Part shown: positions 7,841 through 14,148 of the stretch, piece after piece
How positions within the stretch are numbered: position 1 is the first letter of the stretch
How the letters are laid out: every line of letters starts with the position of its first letter
Origin: CAZQXD01 sp964597315
Lineage (GTDB): Bacteria; Pseudomonadota; Gammaproteobacteria; Competibacterales; Competibacteraceae
Assembly (NCBI GenBank): GCA_964597315.1
Contig: CAZQXD010000057.1
Span: forward strand, 1 to 29,407
DNA: 29,407 nucleotides
Direction: 5' to 3'
Translations under genes and position numbers: made by a program
The notes under the pieces: generated by a model
Seen by the model: the letters and a program-made list of their open reading frames with translations, nothing else
Database searches by the model: none
Told to the model about the DNA's origin: nothing

Positions 7841-7864
7841 TATTAGCGGAGTCGCTCACAAGCC

Positions 7865-9517
7865 ATGACTACCCAAGACCTGACCGATATTCTGATTATT
7901 GGCTGCGGCGCGGCCGGCCTGACCCTGGGGCTGCGCCTGGCGCGCCAGGCTCGGGTCACCGTGCTGGCCAAGGGACCGCTGTCCGAGGGCAGCACGTTTT
8001 ATGCCCAGGGTGGGGTATCGGCGGTGCTGGACGAGACCGACTCCATCGAATCCCATATCCAGGACACCCTGATCGCGGGGGACGGGCTGTGCGACCCCGA
8101 GGCGGTGCGCTTTACCGTTGAACACGGCCGGGATTCCATCGAATGGCTGACGGCCCAGGGGGTGGCCTTCACCACTGAAAAGGGCGAGGGCGGCAAGGAG
8201 GAACTGCACCTGACCCGGGAGGGAGGCCACAGCCACCGCCGGGTGGTCCATGCCGCCGATGCCACCGGCCGGGCTATCCAGACCTCTCTGGAGGAACGCG
8301 CTCGCCAGGAACCCAATCTCACTTTACGAGAACATGCCGTAGCCCTGGACCTGCTCACCTGCCATAAACTGGGCCTACCCGGCAATCGGGTGCTGGGAGC
8401 CTACGTGCTGGACGAGCGCAGCGGCCGGGTGGCCGTCTATCGCGCCCGCTGCGTAGTTTTGGCCAGCGGCGGGGCCAGCCGAGTGTATTTGTACTCCAGC
8501 AACCCCCTAGGCTCCACCGGCGACGGCATCGCCATGGCCTGGCGGGCCGGCTGCCGAGTGGCCAATATGGAGTTCATGCAGTTTCACCCCACCTGTTTGT
8601 ACCATCCCGAGGCCCGCTCATTTCTGATCAGCGAGGCGGTGCGTGGCGAGGGGGGACATCTGCTGCTGCCCGACGGCAGCCGTTTCATGGAGCGTTTCGA
8701 CCCACGCCTGGAACTGGCCCCCCGGGATGTGGTGGCCCGGGCCATCGACCACGAGATGAAACGTCTGGGCATTCCCTGTGTTTACCTGGACATCAGTTTT
8801 AAGTCCGCCCCATTCATCCAGACGCATTTTCCCACCATTTACGCCAAATGCCGGGAATTCGGCTTTGATATGACCAAAGAGCCGCTGCCGGTGGTGCCGG
8901 CCGCCCACTATACCTGCGGCGGCATCCTCACCGACCGGGCCGGGCGCACCGACCTGGAGGGCCTGTACGCTGTAGGCGAAGCGGCCTTCACCGGCCTGCA
9001 CGGGGCCAACCGCATGGCCAGTAACTCCTTGCTGGAATGCCTGGTGTTCGCCACCGCCGCAGCCGAAGATATCGCCGCCCGCCTGGCCACGATTCCAAAA
9101 CCCCCTACCCTGCCGGTCTGGGACGACAGCCGGGTAACCAACTCCGACGAGGAAGTGGTGGTCACCCACAACTGGGCGGAGCTGCGCCGTTTCATGTGGG
9201 ACTATGTGGGCATCGTGCGCACCGACAAGCGCCTGCAGCGGGCCAAGAGCCGGGTGGACCTACTACGCCATGAAATCCAGGAATACTACGGCAACTTCCG
9301 GGTCAGCGCCGATCTCATCGAGTTACGCAACCTGGCCCTGGTGGCGGACCTGATCATCCAGTGCGCCCTGAGCCGCAAGGAAAGCCGCGGCCTGCATTAC
9401 ACCCTGGACTATCCCCGGGCCGACGCCACCGCCACGCCCCGGGACACGGTGCTCACGCCATCCAATTTCGCCGGGCGGAAGCTGGGGCCGCGTTGGAGTG
9501 ACGATAGGGGGGCTTAG
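7865..9517 (+). CDS. nadB: L-aspartate oxidase
   Basis: NadB is the FAD enzyme that oxidises L-aspartate to iminoaspartate, the first step of de novo NAD synthesis; quinolinate synthase NadA uses the product. The 550-residue protein has an N-terminal dinucleotide-binding motif IIGCGAAGLTLGLRLA (glycines within residues 13-19), GGVSAV in the FAD contact region and GGHSHRRVVHAADATGRA. The succinate-dehydrogenase-like capping domain and HYTCGGILTDRAGRT follow, then GLYAVGEAAFTGLHGANRMA and the C-terminal helical domain with RKESRGLHYTLDYP. This set separates NadB from fumarate reductase flavoproteins. It is transcribed away from rpoE. No strong ribosome binding site is visible, but the ATG gives the expected N-terminus. 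NadA and NadC are not in the window. Confidence 0.97.
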   Translation: MTTQDLTDILIIGCGAAGLTLGLRLARQARVTVLAKGPLSEGSTFYAQGGVSAVLDETDSIESHIQDTLIAGDGLCDPEAVRFTVEHGRDSIEWLTAQGVAFTTEKGEGGKEELHLTREGGHSHRRVVHAADATGRAIQTSLEERARQEPNLTLREHAVALDLLTCHKLGLPGNRVLGAYVLDERSGRVAVYRARCVVLASGGASRVYLYSSNPLGSTGDGIAMAWRAGCRVANMEFMQFHPTCLYHPEARSFLISEAVRGEGGHLLLPDGSRFMERFDPRLELAPRDVVARAIDHEMKRLGIPCVYLDISFKSAPFIQTHFPTIYAKCREFGFDMTKEPLPVVPAAHYTCGGILTDRAGRTDLEGLYAVGEAAFTGLHGANRMASNSLLECLVFATAAAEDIAARLATIPKPPTLPVWDDSRVTNSDEEVVVTHNWAELRRFMWDYVGIVRTDKRLQRAKSRVDLLRHEIQEYYGNFRVSADLIELRNLALVADLIIQCALSRKESRGLHYTLDYPRADATATPRDTVLTPSNFAGRKLGPRWSDDRGA

Positions 9518-9524
9518 GGGGCTG

Positions 9525-9576
9525 GGCTGGCCACTATACTTCCAGTGACGATGTCACCATCGTCCTGGGGCCAGCC
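9525..9576. repeat. Nested inverted repeat upstream of the DUF1328 gene
   Basis: The right arm CATCGTC-CTGG-GGCCAGCC (9558-9576) is continuous. Its complement on the left is split into GGCTGGCC (9525-9532), CCAG (9542-9545) and GACGATG (9547-9553), with a 9-base and a 1-base bulge and a TCAC loop (9554-9557). This gives 19 potential base pairs just after nadB and 38 bases before the next start codon. No T-run follows, so it is not a standard terminator. A TATACT (9535-9540) sits in the large bulge and could be a -10 box. Confidence 0.6.
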
Positions 9577-9613
9577 GGTCCCGGTGCATATCGACCACAA
9601 AGAGGACGCGACC

Positions 9614-9769
9614 ATGCTCACTTGGGCTCTGATTTTTCTGGTTATCGCCTTGATCGCCGCCGTGTTCGGCTTCACTAATATCGCCGCCGCCTCGGCGAGC
9701 ATCGCCAAGATCATTTTCTTCGTGTTCCTGGTGCTGTTCCTGGTGACTCTGCTCGCTGGCGGCCTGTAG
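9614..9769 (+). CDS. DUF1328 (UPF0391) small membrane protein
   Basis: A 51-residue, almost entirely hydrophobic protein, MLTWALIFLVIALIAAVFGF followed by TNIAAASASIAKIIFFVFLVLFLVTLLAGGL. It has the W-ALIFL-I-A--A-FGF--IA-A---IAKI-FF-F opening and ending of the DUF1328/UPF0391 family (E. coli YtjA), with two membrane helices. The function is unknown; relatives are often stress-induced, which fits nothing specific seen here. The ATG at 9614 has AGAGGA about 8 bases upstream. The frame is open further upstream to 9545, but that extension crosses the nested inverted repeat and does not look like the family. It stands alone between nadB and a minus-strand gene. Confidence 0.9.
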   Translation: MLTWALIFLVIALIAAVFGFTNIAAASASIAKIIFFVFLVLFLVTLLAGGL

Positions 9770-9836
9770 GCCGATAACACCACCCATCAGAATAAACGCG
9801 GCAGGTAAGCCCGTCAGAGCCAACGTATATGCGCCA

Positions 9837-9862
9837 GTCGGACCTGGTCTTCCGGGTCCGAC
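9837..9862. repeat. Hairpin between DUF1328 and DUF4124 genes
   Basis: GTCGGACC (9837-9844) and GGTCCGAC (9855-9862) form a perfect 8-base stem with a 10-base loop in the gap between two convergent genes. No T-run follows on either strand. It may stop or protect transcripts of either gene, but a terminator role is not demonstrated by the sequence. Confidence 0.45.
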
Positions 9863-9917
9863 GATACTTCAAACCCTTAGTGGAGGTGTTCCGCCGCACA
9901 AGGCCCCCACATGTAGG

Positions 9918-10157
9918 CTATTTGGTAGTGGTTACGGACTGTTGCTCCAGATCCACCGGCCTGGCCTCCTGGTCCACCGGGGGCCGGGAGCCGTAATGCA
10001 CCACCCCCTGCCCGTCGGTCCAGGTATAGACCTGCTCCCCAGCCTTGACCGTAGCGGCGACCGGGGGCCGGTCGGCCCCGGTGAGGGTTCGGGCAGGCTG
10101 CTCCTGGGCCTGGAGCGGAGTGAACGCCATGGCTGTCAATAACACCACCGCTCGCAT
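9918..10157 (-). CDS. Small exported DUF4124-domain protein
   Basis: A 79-residue protein with a short signal peptide (MRAVVLLTAMAFTPLQAQ, likely cleaved near residue 18) and a DUF4124-like core, VYTWTDGQGVVHYGSRPP, in which a Y-W-D-G-V-H-YG-PP pattern is recognisable. DUF4124 proteins are common small periplasmic proteins of proteobacteria with no known reaction. The ATG at 10157 has a perfect AGGAGG eight bases upstream. The tail is rich in Gln, Thr and Val. The flanking genes give no functional hint and the gene appears monocistronic. Confidence 0.85.
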   Translation of the reverse strand: MRAVVLLTAMAFTPLQAQEQPARTLTGADRPPVAATVKAGEQVYTWTDGQGVVHYGSRPPVDQEARPVDLEQQSVTTTK

Positions 10158-10374
10158 GACTGCCTCCTGCTAGGTAAGAGAGAAAACCGTAGATTAACAC
10201 TACAGCGAATAGCAGCGCTGAAAGCGCAGTCGGATGATGGTCTGGTAAAGCACCGGAGTTACACTGGCTCAGGTTTGCTGCTCTGTCCATGCCAGGATCG
10301 GCGCTTGGCCAGAGCCGTTTTTTGCCTGTAGGTATGTAAAGTACCCCTCATCCCAAACCCACAGAGGAACGACC
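10158..10374. other. Intergenic region between DUF4124 and bolA-like genes
   Basis: This 217-base gap separates divergent genes and is the longest gene-free stretch. It holds a small hairpin (GCGCT-GAA-AGCGC near 10215-10227) and a terminator-like element (10299-10323): CGGC, an imperfect loop, GCCG and six T. No convincing sigma-70 promoter pair for the bolA-like gene was found, and no open reading frame in it looks coding. A small RNA ending at 10323 on the plus strand is possible but unsupported beyond the T-run. Confidence 0.4.
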
Positions 10375-10638
10375 ATGGTATTGCAGATACTCGAACCCGG
10401 CTCCGAGGACTATTCCGGGCAGCTCAAAGCGGCCATCGAGCAGGCCATTCCCGGCGCCGTGGCCAACGTCCACGCCGCTAGCCCGCGCCACTACGAGGTC
10501 AGCGTCACGGCCAAGGACTTCGAGGGGCTGTCCAAGGTCAAGCAGCACCAGAAAGTCTACGCCGCCATCGGCAGTTTCATACACGGTGACGACGCCCCGG
10601 TGCATGCCATCGACCGGCTCGACACCCGCCTGCCCTAA
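10375..10638 (+). CDS. BolA/IbaG family protein
   Basis: An 87-residue BolA-fold protein. BolA relatives pair with monothiol glutaredoxins to handle [2Fe-2S] clusters, or act in shape and stress regulation. The fold signature is visible: AAIEQAIPGA for helix 1, HYEVSVTAKDFEGLSKVKQHQKVYAAIG with the conserved H-Q-VY segment, and DAPVHAIDRLDTRLP as the final strand. The length resembles IbaG/YrbA more than full BolA (about 105 residues). The ATG has GAGGA about 7 bases upstream. In E. coli ibaG sits by murA; here the neighbour is the ilv operon, whose promoter starts 16 bases after the stop, so there is no functional link evident. Distinguishing BolA from IbaG needs a tree. Confidence 0.88.
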   Translation: MVLQILEPGSEDYSGQLKAAIEQAIPGAVANVHAASPRHYEVSVTAKDFEGLSKVKQHQKVYAAIGSFIHGDDAPVHAIDRLDTRLP

Positions 10639-10653
10639 AGGCTGAAAAAAATC

Positions 10654-10683
10654 TTGACAGCCCGGCCCCGAACCCCCTAGCCT
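10654..10683 (+). promoter_or_regulatory. Candidate sigma-70 promoter of the ilv operon
   Basis: A perfect -35 box TTGACA lies at 10654-10659. The best -10 hexamer at proper distance is TAGCCT (10678-10683, spacer 18), which keeps three of six consensus bases. The predicted start of transcription would be about 10690, two or so bases before the leader-peptide ATG. The weak -10 lowers confidence in the exact start, but the location just after the bolA-like gene and before the leader is right. Confidence 0.6.
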
Positions 10684-10691
10684 TTTCGACC

Positions 10692-10763
10692 ATGAACGTC
10701 AATATCGCGCTGCTAGTCGTAGTACGCATTCCCGTCTCCCCGGGGGTGGCTGGCGCCTGTTGA
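10692..10763 (+). CDS. ilv operon leader peptide
   Basis: A 23-codon frame with ATG at 10692 and TGA at 10761. Of codons 3-15, nine specify branched-chain amino acids: V3, I5, L7, L8, V9, V10, V11, I13 and V15 (residues 2-13 read NVNIALLVVVRI). It ends 33 bases before an intrinsic terminator and 85 bases before the acetolactate synthase start. This is the composition and layout of ilvL and ivbL leader peptides in enteric bacteria, where stalled ribosomes at Val/Leu/Ile codons prevent termination. It is too short for ordinary gene finders. No Shine-Dalgarno sequence precedes it, so it may be translated as a leaderless message. Confidence 0.85.
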   Translation: MNVNIALLVVVRIPVSPGVAGAC

Positions 10764-10810
10764 CCTGAAAAACTCTTAAACCCGATTCAACCAAAGCCCG
10801 CTGCCCCACC
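10745..10810 (+). promoter_or_regulatory. Predicted antiterminator pairing of the ilv attenuator
   Basis: GGTGG-CT-GGCG (10745-10755) can pair with TGCC-CCACC (10802-10810), giving nine pairs (one G-U) with a two-base bulge. The right-hand partner includes the loop and part of the left arm of the terminator, so the two structures exclude each other. The left-hand partner lies in the end of the leader-peptide frame, where a ribosome that finishes translation would cover it but one stalled at codons 9-11 would leave it free. Energies were not computed. Confidence 0.6.
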
Positions 10811-10828
10811 GGCAGCGGGCTTTTTTTT
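10793..10828 (+). terminator. Intrinsic terminator (attenuator) before the acetolactate synthase gene
   Basis: GCCCGCTGCC (10796-10805) and GGCAGCGGGC (10811-10820) form a perfect 10-base stem with a CCACC loop, followed by eight T (10821-10828) and preceded by AAA. It sits 20 bases upstream of the large-subunit ATG, inside the operon leader, so it must be conditional if the operon is expressed from the upstream promoter. Confidence 0.95.
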
Positions 10829-10848
10829 ACCCTAAGGAAACCCAGACC

Positions 10849-12567
10849 ATGCACACTGCGGCGATCCATACCCAGCCCACCCCCTCCGGCGCCCAAGCTA
10901 TCGTCCAGGCCCTGTTGGATCAGGGCGTCGAGACCCTGTTCGGCTATCCTGGGGGAGCCATCATGCCCACCTATGACGCCCTTTACGATGTGCGCGAGCG
11001 ACTGCGCCATGTGCTGACGCGCCACGAGCAAGGGGCCGCCCACGCCGCCCAGGGCTATGCCCGAGCCACCGGCCGGGTGGGGGTGTGTATCGCCACCTCT
11101 GGCCCCGGGGCTACCAATCTCATCACCGCCATGGCCGACGCGCTGATGGACTCCACCCCCTTGGTCTGTATCACCGGCCAGGTGCATCGAGACTTTCTGG
11201 GCACGGACGCCTTCCAGGAAGCTGATGTGATCGGCATGACCCTGGCCGCCTCCAAATGGAGCGTGCAAATCACCGAACCCGACCAGATTCCCGCCGCCTT
11301 CGCCAAAGCCTTCGCCATCGCCCAGGCCGGACGGCCAGGACCGGTGCTCATCGACATCACCAAAAACGCCCAGTCCGGCCGACTCAGCCCCGGCCCTCGA
11401 CCGGCTCGGAACCCGGAGACCGGCTGGAACTACCCCCAAGCCCACCGGGATCTATCGGGACTGCAACGGGCGGCGACGCTGATCAACCAGGCGCGCCGCC
11501 CGTTGTTAATAGTGGGACAGGGGGTGCTGCTGTCCCGGGCCGAGACGCTCATCCAGCATCTGGCCGAGACCGCCGGCCTGCCCGTGGCCAGCACCCTGCT
11601 GGGCCTGTCGGCCTTTCCCGCCGACCATCCCCTGTACGTGGGCATGGTGGGGATGCACGGCAACTACGCTCCCAACCTGCTCACCAACCAGACCGACGTG
11701 ATCGTGGCCGTGGGCATGCGCTTCGATGACCGGGTCACCGGTCGGCTGGACCGCTACGCCCGCCAGGCCAAAATCATCCATATCGAGATCGACCCCGCCG
11801 AGGTGAACAAAACCGTGCCCGCCGAAGTGGCCTTGATCGCCGATGCCCGGGAGGCCCTGGAGGGGCTGCTGCCCCTGGTTTGGCCCCGGCAACATCCAGA
11901 CTGGCTGGCCCAGTTTCGGGACTGCGACGCCGAGGAACAACGCCAGGTGAGCGGCCCAGAACGGCGGCCCGAGGCCGGCCCCCTGACCATGGCCGAAGTG
12001 GTGGCGCGGCTGTCCGAGCAGACCCGGGGCCAGGCCCTGCTGGTCAGCGACGTGGGTCAGCACCAGATGGCCGCTGCCCGCTATTACCGGTTTCGCGCCC
12101 CCCTCAGCCATATCACCTCCGGCGGTCTGGGCACCATGGGCTTCGCCCTGCCGGCGGCCATCGGCGCCAAGCTGGGCGAGCCAGGCCGGGAGGTGGTGGC
12201 GGTGATCGGCGACGGCGGTTTTCAGATGACCCTGCAGGAACTGGGTACGGTGATGCAGGAGCGGCTGCCGGTGAAGCTGGTGATCCTCAACAACGGCCAC
12301 CTGGGCATGGTTCGCCAGTGGCAGGAGTTGTTCTTCGAGGGCCGCTATTCCTTCGTGACCCTGGCCAACCCCGATTTTATCGCCATCGCCGCCGGTTACG
12401 GCATCCCCGGCCAACGCATCAGCGCCCGGGAGGATCTGGGCGCCGCCCTGGAGGGTCTGCTGGCCCATGACGGCCCTTACCTGCTGGAAGTGGCCGTGGG
12501 CTGCGAGGACAACGTCTTTCCCATGATCCCGGCGGGCGCCGCCGTGGATGAAATCCGTCTGGCTTGA
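10849..12567 (+). CDS. ilvG: Acetolactate synthase large (catalytic) subunit
   Basis: This enzyme joins two pyruvates to acetolactate, or pyruvate and 2-oxobutyrate to acetohydroxybutyrate, the first common step of Val, Leu and Ile synthesis, using thiamine diphosphate, Mg and FAD. The 572-residue protein has LFGYPGGAIMPTYDAL and the catalytic glutamate E60 in RHEQGAAHAAQGYARATG. The central FAD domain has AVGMRFDDRVTGRLD, and the ThDP-Mg motif is GDGGFQMTLQEL with LNNGHLGMVRQWQE after it (from about residue 453). The ATG has AAGGAAA about ten bases upstream. It is followed by an IlvM-like small subunit and preceded by an attenuator, like ilvGM; ilvB/ilvI naming is equally possible. Regulation by branched-chain aminoacyl-tRNA supply is strongly suggested. 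Confidence 0.95.
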   Translation: MHTAAIHTQPTPSGAQAIVQALLDQGVETLFGYPGGAIMPTYDALYDVRERLRHVLTRHEQGAAHAAQGYARATGRVGVCIATSGPGATNLITAMADALMDSTPLVCITGQVHRDFLGTDAFQEADVIGMTLAASKWSVQITEPDQIPAAFAKAFAIAQAGRPGPVLIDITKNAQSGRLSPGPRPARNPETGWNYPQAHRDLSGLQRAATLINQARRPLLIVGQGVLLSRAETLIQHLAETAGLPVASTLLGLSAFPADHPLYVGMVGMHGNYAPNLLTNQTDVIVAVGMRFDDRVTGRLDRYARQAKIIHIEIDPAEVNKTVPAEVALIADAREALEGLLPLVWPRQHPDWLAQFRDCDAEEQRQVSGPERRPEAGPLTMAEVVARLSEQTRGQALLVSDVGQHQMAAARYYRFRAPLSHITSGGLGTMGFALPAAIGAKLGEPGREVVAVIGDGGFQMTLQELGTVMQERLPVKLVILNNGHLGMVRQWQELFFEGRYSFVTLANPDFIAIAAGYGIPGQRISAREDLGAALEGLLAHDGPYLLEVAVGCEDNVFPMIPAGAAVDEIRLA

Positions 12568-12593
12568 GACCCCCCGACCAAAGGACAGCCCCC

Positions 12594-12875
12594 ATGTACA
12601 GCTACACGTTTATTCTCCACGCCCAGGCCGCCCACCCGGTCCTGCCCCGCCTGGCCCTGTTGTTTTCCCGCCGCCGACTGCGGGTCAGGCATCTGGAAAT
12701 GGCCGAATCCGGGGAGCCGGGGATGAATCGCTATCGCGTCACCCTGGACTGCGACCCGGCCATGGCCGAGCGCCTTGATAAGCAATTCCGGCGTATCGTG
12801 GAGGTCTCCGAGGTAGCCATGACCCAGGCCGGTGGCCGGGCTGCGCCAGTCCTAGCGGCCGGGGGGACGGCTTGA
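12594..12875 (+). CDS. ilvM: Acetolactate synthase small (regulatory) subunit, IlvM type
   Basis: A 93-residue single ACT-domain protein, the short type of regulatory subunit (AHAS II, E. coli IlvM about 87 residues) rather than the about 160-residue IlvN/IlvH type. Visible ACT features are an opening beta strand YSYTFILHAQ, PRLALLFSRRRLRVRHLEMA as helix and second strand, MNRYRVTLDC as third strand and AERLDKQFRRIVEVSEV as the final helix and strand. The start at ATG 12594 has AAAGGA about 9 bases upstream and lies 26 bases after the large-subunit stop. An upstream in-frame start would overlap no gene but lacks a site. No ilvE, ilvD or ilvC follows; the next gene converges. Confidence 0.88.
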   Translation: MYSYTFILHAQAAHPVLPRLALLFSRRRLRVRHLEMAESGEPGMNRYRVTLDCDPAMAERLDKQFRRIVEVSEVAMTQAGGRAAPVLAAGGTA

Positions 12876-12889
12876 AAAGCCCCCTCTAA

Positions 12890-12915
12890 AGCTCCCCCTT
12901 GTGCAAGGGGGGGCT
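12890..12915. terminator. Hairpin between convergent ilvM and LON-domain genes
   Basis: AGCTCCCCCTT (12890-12900) and AAGGGGGGGCT (12905-12915) form an 11-base stem with one T-G pair and a GTGC tetraloop. It lies between two convergent genes with their stops 14 and 10 bases away. The plus strand has no following T-run; on the minus strand CTTTT follows after about ten bases. A bidirectional terminator is likely. The C-tract/G-tract style also resembles short dispersed palindromic repeats of some gammaproteobacteria. Confidence 0.55.
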
Positions 12916-12925
12916 GGCAACTGGA

Positions 12926-13522
12926 TCAGTTAGATTCCTGCTTATGTAGAATGGCCGATAGCACATCCAGGCGCTGGCCCGGATCGGTGAGTTCCAGGAG
13001 GGTCTGACGGGCGGTGGCGGCTAGGGGCAGCATCTCCGCCAGACGAAAGCCCAGCCAGGCGGCGTTGTTCCAGTCGTCGCCAATCAGCCGGGCATAGCCG
13101 CGCAACTCGCTGCGACCCAGCAATTCTTTCATGAAATCCACCAGAATGCGGTGATGCTCCGGCACTTCCAGCCGGGGTTCGGCGGACCATAACTCTACCT
13201 GTCCCATCACGAGCCGATCCGACCGTACCCTATGGGACAACACCCGAAACCGCCGCCCACCTCGGCAGGTGATCCCCAGCAGGCCGTCTTCCAGGCGGTC
13301 GAAGTCTACGATTCGAGCCAGGGTGCCGATGGTCTGAAAACGAGTCGGTCCCGGCCCCGCTTCCTCTCCTTCATCCAGCAACACTACCCCGAAACCCCGG
13401 CCGGATTTCATACACTCGCTGACCATATCCAGATAGCGGGTCTCGAAAATGCGCAAAGACAGAGGCCCGCCGGGAAACAGCACGGTATTGAGGGGGAACA
13501 GAGGCAGTTCTTGGGCAGTCAT
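12926..13522 (-). CDS. LON substrate-binding-domain protein (no protease domain)
   Basis: A 198-residue protein made of a LON N-terminal (substrate-binding) domain: ELPLFPLNTVLFPGGPLSLRIFE at the start, RYLDMVSECMKSGRGFGVVLL next, then a TIGTLARIVDFDRLEDGLLG core, GGRRFRVLSH, and a helical C-terminal half. No AAA ATPase or Ser-Lys protease domain is present. The biochemical role is unknown. It overlaps the ubiX stop by four bases (ATGA), and mpl-ubiX-LON-domain order recurs in gammaproteobacteria, so co-expression with the upstream genes is likely. It is the last gene of the minus-strand cluster. Confidence 0.92.
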   Translation of the reverse strand: MTAQELPLFPLNTVLFPGGPLSLRIFETRYLDMVSECMKSGRGFGVVLLDEGEEAGPGPTRFQTIGTLARIVDFDRLEDGLLGITCRGGRRFRVLSHRVRSDRLVMGQVELWSAEPRLEVPEHHRILVDFMKELLGRSELRGYARLIGDDWNNAAWLGFRLAEMLPLAATARQTLLELTDPGQRLDVLSAILHKQESN

Positions 13523-14148
13523 GGATACTCCGGCGGGTCAGGCTGTTCGCCCCAACGGGGCGCCAGGGCGTTGGGAATCTCCAATTGGTCCAACACCCGG
13601 GCGACAATAAAATCCACCAGATCGGCCACCGTGGCCGGACGATGATAAAAACCAGGATTGGCGGGCAGCATCACCGCCCCCATGCGAGCCAGGCGCAGCA
13701 TGTTTTCCAGATGGATCACCGAAAACGGCGTTTCCCGCACCACCAGCACCAACCGTCGGCCCTCCTTGAGGGTGACGTCGGCGGCTCGATCAATGAGGTT
13801 GTCGCTGGTCCCGGTGGCAATGGCGGCCAGGGTGCCGGTGGTGCAGGGGCAGACCACCATGGCCCGGGCCAGGGCCGAGCCGCTGGCCACTGGGGCGGTC
13901 CATTGCTCCTGGCCGTAGACTTGTAACTGCTCGGGATCGCAGCCGTGCAACGCTGTCAGCGCCTGACGGATAGCCGCTGGCCGACCCGGCAGAGCCAACT
14001 CGGTCTCCATGCCGATCACCACCTGGGCCGGCTTGGACAGCATCAGATACACCCGCTCCCCGGCCTCCAACAGACACTCCAGCAACCGTAGCCCGTATTG
14101 GGCGCCGGAGGCCCCGGTCATGGCCAGGGCGATGGGTTGACCACTCAA
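13519..14148 (-). CDS. ubiX: Flavin prenyltransferase UbiX
   Basis: UbiX joins a dimethylallyl group to FMN to make prenylated FMN, the cofactor of the UbiD decarboxylase in ubiquinone synthesis. The 209-residue protein starts with the flavoprotein-type FMN loop ALAMTGASGAQYGLRLLECL. VVCPCTTGTLAAIATGTSDN follows in the middle, then LVVRETPFSVIHLENMLRLA and MLPANPGFYHRPATVADLVD, the usual UbiX C-terminal signature. Its ATG overlaps the mpl stop by four bases and its stop overlaps the next start by four. UbiD is not in the window. Confidence 0.97.
   Translation of the reverse strand: MSGQPIALAMTGASGAQYGLRLLECLLEAGERVYLMLSKPAQVVIGMETELALPGRPAAIRQALTALHGCDPEQLQVYGQEQWTAPVASGSALARAMVVCPCTTGTLAAIATGTSDNLIDRAADVTLKEGRRLVLVVRETPFSVIHLENMLRLARMGAVMLPANPGFYHRPATVADLVDFIVARVLDQLEIPNALAPRWGEQPDPPEYP

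Noticed and set aside
7677..7859. 60-codon minus-strand frame in the rpoE-nadB gap
   Set aside because: It would cover the predicted sigma-E promoter, has a GTG start without a ribosome binding site and no family resemblance.
9545..9613. Upstream extension of the DUF1328 gene
   Set aside because: The extension crosses the nested inverted repeat, is not hydrophobic and has no relation to the family; the ATG at 9614 has a ribosome binding site.
9877..10290. 137-codon minus-strand frame overlapping the DUF4124 gene
   Set aside because: It overlaps the well-supported DUF4124 gene, which has an AGGAGG and a signal peptide, and shows no family features itself.
11506..12468. 320-codon minus-strand frame opposite the acetolactate synthase large subunit
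   Set aside because: The sense frame is a complete catalytic subunit with all cofactor motifs; the antisense product is His/Gly/Gln-rich and unlike a protein family.
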